Shown: one piece after another, positions 54,229 through 63,755 of the stretch
Position numbering within the stretch: the first letter of the stretch is position 1
How the letters are laid out: every line of letters starts with the position of its first letter
Source: Tethya wilhelma
Lineage: Eukaryota; Porifera; Demospongiae; Tethyida; Tethyidae
DNA: 64,000 nucleotides
Reading direction: 5' to 3'
Assembly: GCA_964030475.1 (NCBI GenBank)
Contig: CAXIPT010000003.1
Location: 805,023 to 869,022, forward strand
Notes under the pieces: generated by a model
Told to the model about the DNA's origin: nothing
Database searches by the model: none
The model's input: only the letters and a program-made list of their open reading frames with translations
Translations under genes and position numbers: made by a program

Positions 54229-54626
54229 GATTATAATAAGCCGAACATGCCTTTAGTGATACTAGTTTTATAGTACAGATGATGAACCATGAACCATGAG
54301 TCCACGAATGTTATACGCTATACACACACACACATACACACACATAAGCACCGTACAATTATCATTAGTTTAATACTCCAGCAATAAATAATTATTATGA
54401 TGCATGATTTTTATTGAATAGAAAAGATCACGGTGACTGTTTTAGAATGAATTTTCACTGCATGGGAAATTGTGTTCAAAACTTGGAGTGTATGCATAAT
54501 GTATACAAGTTGCAATTGAGAAGAGGATTTATGTTAAAATTAAAAAATATATATAGGTTGTGTACATGTGGTCTCGCAACAATTAACATGTGAATTGAAG
54601 GCAGATAATAACTATAAATACTTGAT

Positions 54627-54980
54627 CCCCAGCCACGTACAGCAATCCTCTTGCCAATTGACTGTGGTCATGGATACCTCATGTAGTAGTAAAGTTGTAA
54701 ACAATGACCCTGAATAAAAAATTATTATAGTATAGGAATTGTAGGACGTCCAGCATTTTGATCTCAGTTCTAGCACATGACATTGCATGCAGTTTTATAC
54801 AAACTTTATTTGAAATTGTGTTCAAAACTTTGAATTGTATACTTATGTGCTAAAACTGAGATCAAAATGCTGGACGTCCTATACTCATGATAATAATTAT
54901 ATTTTATTGTTTACAACTTTACTACTACATGAGGTATGCATGACCACAGTCAATTGGCAAGAGGATTGCTGTGGCTGGGG
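54627..54980. mobile_element. Foldback MITE, arms over 110 bp
   Basis: ccccagccacgtacagcaat pairs with attgctgtggctgggg, and the pairing continues inward through caattgactgtggtcatg and tgtaggacgtccagcatttt to the centre near 54810. Confidence 0.9.
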
Positions 54981-55256
54981 GAGTATGGGCAGACATGACA
55001 CAGGAGCACCAATGTAACTTCCACCTGTATCATACACTCATGAGGATCATGTACATGTACTTTGACTTTATTATAATGGTTTGAAGCAAACTTAAAAAAA
55101 CTTTATGCATGTCACAAATATTTTAGAGCGCTAGCGCGTATTAAAAATTGTACACAAACGCGTATTGCATACAGCACCGTACAGCAGCTGGGTTGTACGG
55201 TAGCTACATTGCCCAAAATCACCGTTACGGGGCCGTATACCACGGTACCGGTACTT

Positions 55257-55406
55257 AGCCTCGTACCCAGGCTCCGGGGAGGACGAAAAAAAGGAGCCTG
55301 GTACACACCGTTTGCGCATGCGCTTAATTACCCCAACTTTCTGGGGACTTGGCTATTTTTGTGCACGTTTGCTATACATTAGCCTCGTACCCAGGTACGA
55401 GGCTAA
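55257..55406. repeat. Miniature hairpins (CCCAGGCTC...GAGCCTGG), two copies
   Basis: tagcctcgtacccaggctcc with ggagcctggtac, then tagcctcgtacccaggtacgaggcta, almost a perfect palindrome. The stretch 54981-55697 holds no gene. Confidence 0.75.
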
Positions 55407-55697
55407 CCGGTACTGTGCTGTGAATTTTTGGCTGTGTACTGAGTGCCCCAAGTTCTGTCCTATCGTTCTCTGTGTTCAATTCTTCAGTAAGGAAGTTATC
55501 TTTAGCTAACAAGACACAAATATAACTAAATGATGAACATAAATCTGGGGGCTCAGAGTTTCAGCGGTCTGAAAGGCATGACTGTGTTGGCAAGTTCTCT
55601 GCTCAGGCCCTAGACTAAATTCCACTGATATTGTAAACAACTATTCAAAAAAATATAACATACTATTACAAAACATAAATGTAATGCAAACATAGGA

Positions 55698-55854
55698 ATG
55701 GCCAAATCGATAGGAATGGTTGTCAGATTGAGCGAGTTCATTCTTGTGTGACTGTCCACAATGTCATTGAGCTCAGTAGGGATATGAATGAACTCGCTCA
55801 TGATCTGACAACCATTCCTATCTTGTTTGCTCACTTTTTTACGATTTGGCCATT
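55698..55854. mobile_element. Foldback element upstream of pseudogene F
   Basis: aatggccaaatcg...gataggaatggttgtcaga pairs with tctgacaaccattcctatc...cgatttggccatt. Confidence 0.85.
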
Positions 55855-55933
55855 GACGTCATTTCAAATCCTCTGCTATATTAAGCACACAGCCCAAAAC
55901 AAAATACAACTGACAATATGGCTTGGAAGCCTG

Positions 55934-56586
55934 GTATAAACTAAAACAACATACAAGTAAAATACTTGGTCTCTTAAATCAAACTTCATATCTAGGTCAG
56001 GCTAAATCGCGAATTTATGGTGCTATTTTTAAAGTGTGTGGACGTATAGCTCTAGAATATCACCGTGACCCAGCTGTAGTGGAAGACAAGCCAATACTCA
56101 TGTTTCAAGAAGGCACAGAAGAGGATTTTGATTCCACCACAGGGAATTGTGAACTAATTTCAAACGATACAACCAAGGTACGAGTACTTGATGTGCCAGG
56201 GTTTGCAGATAGCAGAAGAGGTATTGCTTCTTGAAGTGTCTACAAGAATAACCTTGCCCTCATATGTCAGCTTGTTTATCTACAAATTGACCAAGAGTTG
56301 AAGATAAGATGTCTTTTGTACTTCTTGCCAGTCAGGGAAGCTCCAGAGAAAGCTTCTGGTGACATCGATATCCAGGAAGAAATAGAAGTCATGTATTACT
56401 ACTTTGGAATGAAGGTATTTCAGCACATGGTTATAGTCGCCACACTTCCTGCCGATGACGATTCAAGTGAGGAAGATGAGAGTCCAAAGCGAAAACCGAA
56501 ATTTTCTAGAAAAAAAATCCAAAAAATCCCAAAAGTTTTTGAAATTTCTGTGAAAGCTAAAGCTAAGCTCAAACGAGACCGTATCT
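55934..56586 (+). pseudogene. AIG1-like GTPase pseudogene F
   Basis: Nearly identical to residues about 44-250 of GTPase G (YLGQAKSRI, DPAVV, FQEGTEEDFDSTTGNCEL, PADDDSSEEDESPKRKPKF). It lacks the start and P-loop, carries a TGA after DSRRGIAS, an inserted IDIQ pair of codons, and ends where a different sequence begins at 56587. Three further differences are amino-acid changes. A recent, truncated tandem copy. Confidence 0.9.
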
Positions 56587-57510
56587 TTCCTCAATTTCTT
56601 TGGTTCGTTTTATAATTTTGAAAGGCTTCTCTAAATTTTGGTATAACTCGTATAATTTTGAGTGGTAGTTTATGGCATAATATTGATTCCAGGGTCATAA
56701 TGCACGAACACAATAATTCAATTTGTTAATGTCAGACTCACAGGAGTTGCAGCCACCTCTGTCTGTAAGGTCTTGACAATGTCTCTTGACTTCAGATGTG
56801 AGGCAATGTCTTCTTACTCCAGTCTTTGGCAGTGGTGGTCCCCAGTACTCCTGCCACTCCATAGCCACAGGTAGCATATAACACCAAGAGAAAATCAACT
56901 CATTAACCTAACCGTATAGTGAGACTCCGTTTCATGAGTACGCCTTTCTATACTCTTTGCTGCCAAAAATGGAGCAGGTAAAGGTCGTCAATAGACCACG
57001 TGGTTTTAACACACTTGACCTTTGTCTAATGAGGTCACTGATTGGTTTTCTTATATCTCCAGAAGCAGTAGTTATTGAAGTATTCCGAAGCTTTTTCTGA
57101 ACTGAGCACTATTGATTTAGGGGGGGGTATCTCTTTTTTTTTTTTCTGCAGAGCCTTTGTTCTCCCGCTACTGAGTACTGGACTATGGAATGTTCAATGG
57201 AATGTTAATTAACGGTTAACTTTTTACCACGCTTGCATTATCCCTTGCTGAGAGCCCAAAAAGAAAAAAATAAAGTGATCTCTAACTAAAGCAAGGGTGC
57301 TGAGTTTGAATATCATGCTTGCAACCTTCAAAAATCTTCCTATAAGCCTGTCTGCAATTTCTAATTAGCGACCTCATAACCAAAAGGTCAAGTGTGTCCT
57401 ACCTCCTCTGTTTAAATTTAGGCACAACCATAGAGTTTACACAAGTTACTGAGTTACAACTCATCGAACCGCCAAATCGGGTCTTCAACCGAGTATAGCC
57501 TGGACTTAGC
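56587..57510. repeat. Segmental-duplication flank (matches 34755-35329)
   Basis: 56638-57173 aligns with 34755-35329 and includes the decayed four-TM exon 3 (56738-56890) and ggtaaaggtcgtcaat (56978-56992). From 57175 on, unique AT-rich sequence leads to the start of GTPase G. Confidence 0.8.
56738..56890 (-). pseudogene. Decayed exon 3 of the four-TM protein (copy 4)
   Basis: Matches 36514-36666 in outline (TAKDWSE-, IVKTLQTEVAAT-like) but with small indels that break the frame. Confidence 0.75.
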
Positions 57511-58668
57511 ATGGCAGAAAGAGCAGATGCAGTTCAGGAGTATTTTGATTACGTTCTCCTTGGTAAGACTGGGATGGGAAAGAGTACAACTGGTAACAAA
57601 TTACTAGGAGTTTACAACAATAATGATCGTGGGGGGTATAGACTAAAACAACATACAAGTAAAATACCTGGTCTCTTAAATCAAACATCGTATCTAGGTC
57701 AGGCTAAATCTCGAATTCACGGTGCCATTTCTAAAGTGCGTGGACGTCTAGCTCTAGAATACCACCGTGACCCAGCTGTAGTGGCAGACAAACCAATACT
57801 CATGTTTCAAGAAGGCACAGAAGAGGATTTTGATTCCACTACAGGGAATTGTGAACTAATTTCAAACGATACGACCAAGGTACGAGTTCTTGATGTCCCA
57901 GGATTCGCAGATAGCAGACGAGGTGCTGCTTCTTTAGGCACTGGAAGTGTCTATAAGAATAACCTTGCTCTCATACGTCAGCTTGTTCATCTACAAATTG
58001 ACCAAGAGTTGAAGATAAGATGTCTTTTGTACTTCTTGCCAGTCAGGGGAGCTCCAGAGAAGGCTTCTGGTGACATCCAGGAAGAAATTGAAGTCATGTA
58101 CTACTTCTTTGGAATGAAGGTATTCCAGCACATGGTTATAGTCGCCACACTTCCTGCCGATGACGATTCAAGTGAGGAAGATGAGAGTCCAAAGCGAAAA
58201 CCAAAATTTTCAACAAAAAAAATCCAAAAAATCCAAAAAGTTTTTGAAATTTCTGTGAAAGCTGTAGTGGGCGAAGAATTAAGTAAAGATTTTGAATGTC
58301 CTCCAGTTACTTTCATTGGCATAAATGACACAGGTGAAAGTATTCTGCAAATGTTAGCTGTAGCAAGGCCGGGAATGCGCCGAAAGGATCCCATCAAGTT
58401 CGAAATCAGAGAAAACGTCTGTTCAAAATGTGCCGTCAAAATTACGTACATTAAGGGAAGCAAGGAATGTGTATCAGTATACGAGTCGGCTGAGGAGAAA
58501 AGCACCGACTATCTCAAATCCTCTTGTCATCCTGAGTTTTTCCCCAAGTATTCCGTACTTCAAAAAATGGCTTCGTATCTCATCATAGGACGAATCATTC
58601 GTTCAGGAAGTAGCATACTGGGAATCGATGTTTTTGAAGAAGAGTGTATAAATTGCAGAGAAAAATGA
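57511..58668 (+). CDS. AIG1/GIMAP-like GTPase G (C-terminus cut by an insertion)
   Basis: 385 residues: P-loop GKTGMGKS at 18-25, STTGNCELISND, DVPGFADSRRG, CLLYFLPVRGAPEKASG, MVIVATLPADDDSSEEDESPKRKPKF (acidic insert after the G4 position; shown as motif), PPVTFIGINDTG, CSKCAVKITYIKG, a hydrophobic segment and FEEECINCREK, then TGA. Other members continue PG-PGC and about 45 residues more. Exactly that continuation (PGAPGCLSVRQLHKLTYKEK) occurs at 59561-59686, 895 bp downstream, so an insertion split the last Cys motif. If the insertion is not spliced, the protein lacks its second half of the Cys motif. Confidence 0.85.
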   Translation: MAERADAVQEYFDYVLLGKTGMGKSTTGNKLLGVYNNNDRGGYRLKQHTSKIPGLLNQTSYLGQAKSRIHGAISKVRGRLALEYHRDPAVVADKPILMFQEGTEEDFDSTTGNCELISNDTTKVRVLDVPGFADSRRGAASLGTGSVYKNNLALIRQLVHLQIDQELKIRCLLYFLPVRGAPEKASGDIQEEIEVMYYFFGMKVFQHMVIVATLPADDDSSEEDESPKRKPKFSTKKIQKIQKVFEISVKAVVGEELSKDFECPPVTFIGINDTGESILQMLAVARPGMRRKDPIKFEIRENVCSKCAVKITYIKGSKECVSVYESAEEKSTDYLKSSCHPEFFPKYSVLQKMASYLIIGRIIRSGSSILGIDVFEEECINCREK

Positions 58669-59560
58669 AAGGCACCATATGCATGGTGCACAACCCTCGG
58701 CGTATATACACTGTAATACACACTGTCCATACAATACTATACTTAATACATCAATGCATTAATTAGGCAATGATTCTAAGAAGGCTATCGAGGCATGCAT
58801 GCATGCATGATTATACGTATACCATCAGCATTGCAATGTCATGTAAACCACACTTTCTATTATACTTTACTGCAGCTGTAAAACATCCAGGCTGGCAATG
58901 CAGACTGTACAGTTGCATGGGCGTGGCTACTTAGGCAACGTCGCGATCTATTATCACAAGCTAGCTTGCTGCAGAGTTAGCAAAACACAAGCGCTTGGAC
59001 TAGAAATACTCTGTTACGTCTAAGCATTTATACTAGAGACAGTGTCGCTATCTCAGACTTCCAGTGTTTTAGCGAAGTGCAGCTAGCGCACAACTCTCCG
59101 GGCGTTAGCTCGCTGGTGGGGCCACGTAGCCAAAATGGCCGCCCGAGCGATGGCTCGGACTGAAAATCCTGGCATAGCTCAAGAACTATAAGCTTATAGC
59201 TTCTGATACACATATTTTTTATAGATGAACAATTTACATCAGTACTCCATGCTGGCGCAAAAGCAGTCAGACCACGTGAAATTTCTAAATACCGCACACC
59301 TACTTGGGCGTATACAATAGGCGTGGCGTAAGCCTTACGCTTAACAAAAGTCACAAAGCCTCAGATCTCTAAAACTACAGCGTTTTGCAAGATGCCAAAC
59401 ATAATATTTCAAGATAACTTCGATTCATGAACGTAAGTACCATCCATTTTGACCATAGAGTTGCCGTTCTCCAGATTATCCCGTAACAGACAGACGCACA
59501 CACACACAAAACGACTACTGTAACCCTCCGCACGTGCTACGCACGCACGCCGAGGGTTAA
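58666..59560. mobile_element. 895-bp insertion inside GTPase G
   Basis: Lies exactly between codons CREK and PGAPGC. Near its ends are inverted aaccctcggcgt (58688) and acgccgagggtt (59548). No GT-AG ends at the break, so I favour an insertion over an intron. A 108-codon antisense ORF inside (59028-59354) is unrecognised. Confidence 0.7.
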
Positions 59561-59686
59561 CCAGGAGCGCCAGGATGCCTCTCCGTACGACAACTGCACA
59601 AGTTAACTTACAAAGAGAAAGAATTTGAGAAGTACTATGTAGATCATAGCAACAAGATACCACAATTCGCATTCATCGACAATTAA
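59561..59686 (+). pseudogene. Displaced C-terminal end of GTPase G
   Basis: 41 codons from PGAPGCLSVRQLHK to YYVDHSNKIPQFAFIDN and a stop, in a frame that joins perfectly to 58665. Confidence 0.9.
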
Positions 59687-59892
59687 TTGTATTGTTGCGT
59701 GATCATATCTCTCACAAACTAGCTGGATTTAACTTAACTTAATAATCATCAAAAGTTACTCTAATGTATGTGATAATTTTCATTGTAATTTTCAAAATTA
59801 TTATTACAAAATTATAATTGTATTTTTCTTTTATAAAACTGACTATAATACTTTACTAATAATTATGGACAGTATTGAATTTGTACTATTGT

Positions 59893-60058
59893 TTACTCAA
59901 ATTTGGAAGCCTCCCCAAACCTTGGTTTCCCAGGTTTTATTTCAGTATAAGTCATTCTCTCTTTATTACAACTGCCACTGAGATGGAGAACAATGAATAA
60001 CAGTAGCACACAACACAAACCAAGAGCCAACAGAGAACAGGCCTACATGTATATACAT

Positions 60059-60105
<47 letters not shown>

Positions 60106-62379
60106 CAATAATTTATGTAATTTGGTAAACAATGACAAAACCAGGTCAGGGGTATAGGTTACTTATCAAAGAAGGGGTTACACCAATTTGTGGTTAGACT
60201 GACCACATGCAATCCACCCCATGAAAGTAAACTTGGGGGCGAGCCTGCTTTGGCAAGACAACTTGGACTACTACAGGTTTTTTTATGTTGTAATAACAGC
60301 TGACCATTTGTAGATATTTACCTAGCCTACAAACATATCATATAGCGGAAAAGTTTCGTGGCGTCAAACTTCCGTGGATGTCTCTAGTCAAACATTTTTA
60401 CAGTTCAACTTTCGCGGATGAGCTGTGTGAGCCCATACATTATACATTACGGAAAAGTTTTGAAGATAAAAACTTTCACAGATGAATCATGATCCATAAA
60501 AACCCTGAAAGTTAAACCCCACGAAACTTTCCAACTATACGGTAATTTAAAAATTACATGCAAACATGCATAATATATGTGATGTAGGCTCGTATACCCA
60601 GGCTCCTCCCTTCTTTGTGAAAGGTTAATGGGGAGAGCCTGGATACAAGGTTATAATGCAATGATCGAACACAATAATTCATCATTAATGACAGCATAGA
60701 CGACAGACNAGCAATAATTTATGTAATTTGGTAAACAATGACAAAACCAGGTCAGGGGTATAGGTTACTTATCAAAGAAGGGGTTACACCAATTTGTGGT
60801 TAGACTGACCACATGCAATCCACCCCATGAAAGTAAACTTGGGGGCGAGCCTGCTTTGGCAAGACAACTTGGACTACTACAGGTTTTTTTATGTTGTAAT
60901 AACAGCTGACCATTTGTAGATATTTACCTAGCCTACAAACATATCATATAGCGGAAAAGTTTCGTGGCGTCAAACTTCCGTGGATGTCTCTAGTCAAACA
61001 TTTTTACAGTTCAACTTTCGCGGATGAGCTGTGTGAGCCCATACATTATACATTACGGAAAAGTTTTGAAGATAAAAACTTTCACAGATGAATCATGATC
61101 CATAAAAACCCTGAAAGTTAAACCCCACGAAACTTTCCAACTATACGGTAATTTAAAAATTACATGCAAACATGCATAATATATGTGATGTAGGCTCGTA
61201 TACCCAGGCTCCTCCCTTCTTTGTGAAAGGTTAATGGGGAGAGCCTGGATACAAGGTTATAATGCAATGATCGAACACAATAATTCATCATTAATGACAG
61301 CATAGACGACAGACTCACAGCAGTTGCAGCAACCTCTGTCTGTATGGTCTTGACAATGTCTCTCGCCTTCAGACGTGACACAATGTCTTCACTCCAGTCT
61401 TTGGCAGTGATGGCCCCCAGTACTCCTGCCACTCCATAGCCACAGATAGCAAACAACACCAGGAGAAAATCCTATCAAAATATAAGACAATCACAGCATT
61501 GGAGATAAGCAAGAATCAAAATTACAAGAAAAAATATAGTTCTATAATCACACATGTGGGTTGGTTGTGCCTCAAATACAAATAAAGTACCATGAGACCT
61601 CATCAAATCTACAGCTATACAGTACAAGATTACAGTATTAGCGTATATCCTTGACGTAGGCAATCTGTCAGGTGCAAATTCCTAGCATATTTTACTACAG
61701 AAAATGGTCCTATTCAATAGACTATAAATATTGCACTCTTACCAGAGCTGTTATCACTCTCCCTAGCTTCAGCTGCTCACATCCACAAGGTCTTATCAGC
61801 ACCATGAGCAGGCCTAGAGGTATGACAAGTCCTGACACTATAGCAACAGCTCCTGTGGCTTCTACTCTTGACCTGATAGTCGAATCAATATCATCAATGA
61901 TGTGAGGAAGACTACTATTTTTAGGTAAGTCTTTGTCCGTGTGTTTCAACTCTATTGTCTCTCCGAGAGTGAAGACAGCTGCTATGACTGCTCCAATGCA
62001 TGCCAACTGAAAGGAAGTTCAGTACGTAAATCATGCAGAGAATAACCATATTAAAAGTACACATTGACCTCCACAAATCATTATGAAAGCACATATTTAT
62101 AATAAAAGTATTCTGCTCAATACCACTGACTTGCTACTGTTAGGCAGTCACAGTCATTAACTGGAACTTATTGGTACAGTGGTATGTAAGACTTAGAGGC
62201 ACAAATTGTGGATAATAAGTTTAATTATATGTACTACCCATGTCAGATTGAAGCTTTATAGGAGCATCACATTTACAAACACGCACACATCATTGCAATA
62301 AAAGACTGTCTACAAGCAGGCTCACCATGGCAAAGAATTGGACAACAGAGACCATCAATCCAGTCTTGGTACACGCCAT
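59893..62379 (-). CDS. Four-TM membrane protein, copy 2 (four exons)
   Basis: Exons 62326-62379, 61743-62006, 61319-61471 and 59893-60042 have the same lengths (54, 264, 153, 150 nt) and phases as copy 1; 205 residues. Starts MACTKTGLMVSVVQFFAM; the four hydrophobic segments are conserved, while the loop between TM1 and TM2 (TDKDLPKNSSLPHIIDDIDS) differs most. Intron 3 contains an exact 605-bp duplication across an N. The 3' end lies 207 bp from the displaced GTPase G tail, convergent. Divergent from dehydrogenase copy 2. Family not named. Confidence 0.8.
60104..61314. repeat. Exact 605-bp tandem duplication across an N
   Basis: 60104-60708 and 60710-61314 appear identical throughout, with only the N at 60709 between. 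Each contains a CCGTATAG-type MITE (60347-60544; 60953-61150) and a miniature hairpin. Best read as two overlapping contig ends not merged. Confidence 0.9.
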
Positions 62380-62550
62380 ATCTTTACTGTAGCTCTTTTG
62401 TAGCCGTTTTACCTCAGACAGTCAGACAGAGCTGCTGATTCAGTGTTTACCTCATGCCTCATAAAGCACAGGCACATAAGCACATGACCACAGAGTTGGT
62501 GATGGTCGTCAATTTTACTTGTCAATAAAGAGGCGGGGCTAGTCACCAAG
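62380..62550. promoter_or_regulatory. Putative bidirectional promoter (four-TM gene / dehydrogenase, copy 2)
   Basis: 171 bp between divergent ATGs, with gatggtcgtcaatttt (62501-62516) and gaggcggggctagtcacc, both conserved from 38065-38226. Confidence 0.6.
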
Positions 62551-62832
62551 ATGTCAGCTGCACCACCTCCCATATCCACTCTGAGACTGGTGAAAGAGGA
62601 GCCCGTCTCTTCCTACAAGTGCAAGGAGGTTCTTCTCTTTCCCCCTCAAGGTGATGAGCTACTCGTGAAGGTGGGGAAAGTGGCTCTGTGTGGGACAGAT
62701 ATCAGTCTCTATCTGTGGAATAATGGTAGGTTTTGTCATGTGTTCTATAGGTTGGTGAATTTTTGAATCTTCACCTTGAGTCCATTTATTTTGTCTCTTT
62801 GTGCTATGTTAACTTGTATATTATTGTAACAT

Positions 62833-62871
<39 letters not shown>

Positions 62872-63535
62872 CGTGCGTGTGTGTACACGTGCGTGTATAT
62901 GTGTGTGACTGACTATGGATTCATTACAGTTGCTGAAGAAATTGCAGAGGTACCATTCACTCCTGGACACGAAATGGTCGGAGAGGTAAAATATCCATTC
63001 ACACACACATATGTATGCATACATGTACATGCACACATACACACACACACAGATCATTGCAGTTGGTCCAGACGTCTCTCCCGACTATAAAGTTGGCAAG
63101 AGGGTGTGTGTTGAGAATCACTTCTACTGTGGACAATGCTACCAGTGTACTCATGGTAAGTAGGCAAATCAGTAAATTGGTAAATAGAGTGTAGGCACAG
63201 ACTGTTGGCATGATTGTTTTTCAATAATTAGCATGGATTAAGACTTTAATGTTTGGATTCATCATAGCAGTACACTGGAGTACGGGAAGAAATTTTTTTA
63301 CTACATTATCATGTTTTAAAGATTTTGCTACACAGTTTCAAACCCCCCTCCCCCCCTCTCCTCATCCCTTTATTTCATCATCTAGATCTGAAGCACATCT
63401 GTCAGAACCTGAGTCAGTTTGGCTATGGTAAGGGAACTAAACATGGAGGACTGTCAGAGTACACCATCATCCCAGCCAAGTACGCCTACCTCCTCAAGAC
63501 AGACTTGGATGACTCCAGAGCAGCAATACTAGAAC
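62551..63535 (+). CDS. tdh-like: Tdh-type MDR dehydrogenase, exons 1-4, copy 2 (continues past window)
   Basis: Exons 62551-62725, 62930-62985, 63053-63155, 63386-63535, open and in phase (161 residues so far). GroES-like domain of zinc alcohol dehydrogenases: ALCGTDISLY (catalytic Cys), FTPGHEMVGE (catalytic His-Glu), structural-zinc cysteines in VENHFYCGQCYQCTHGD and HICQN, then KHGGLSEYTIIPAKYAY. With exons 5-12 known from the other copies, the full protein would be about 359 residues, near E. coli Tdh (341), which oxidises L-threonine to 2-amino-3-ketobutyrate. Substrate is inferred; butanediol or sorbitol dehydrogenase are alternatives. GTPase H lies antisense after exon 4. Confidence 0.8.
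62835..62888. repeat. (TG)n microsatellite in dehydrogenase intron 1
   Basis: About 50 bp of TG with a few interruptions; the same intron in copy 1 has a shorter TG run at 40377. Confidence 0.9.
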
Positions 63536-63551
63536 GTATGTTGAAGTTCCC

Positions 63552-63602
63552 AGGCTCTCACCTTTGACCTTACACTCACAGTAAGAGCCTGGGAATGAGG
63601 CT
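63552..63602. repeat. Miniature hairpin
   Basis: cccaggctctcacc pairs with gtaagagcctggga over a short loop; same family as 34530. Confidence 0.7.
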
Positions 63603-63755
63603 ATGTTGAATATAGAGAAGCACATCTTTCTGATCGGTACCACACATGACCTNAAACCTGGCTATTATTAGCAATCAATATGGTTAAATTAATTGCATGC
63701 TTCATAATATGCATGCATATTATAATAATGCATAGTATACTCAACTATTCAACAA

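Noticed and set aside
59028..59354. 108-codon antisense ORF in the insertion
   Set aside because: No domain pattern and it lies within a presumed mobile element.
58666..59560. Intron in GTPase G
   Set aside because: No GT-AG ends at the exact frame break, other members have no introns, and a TGA follows at once.
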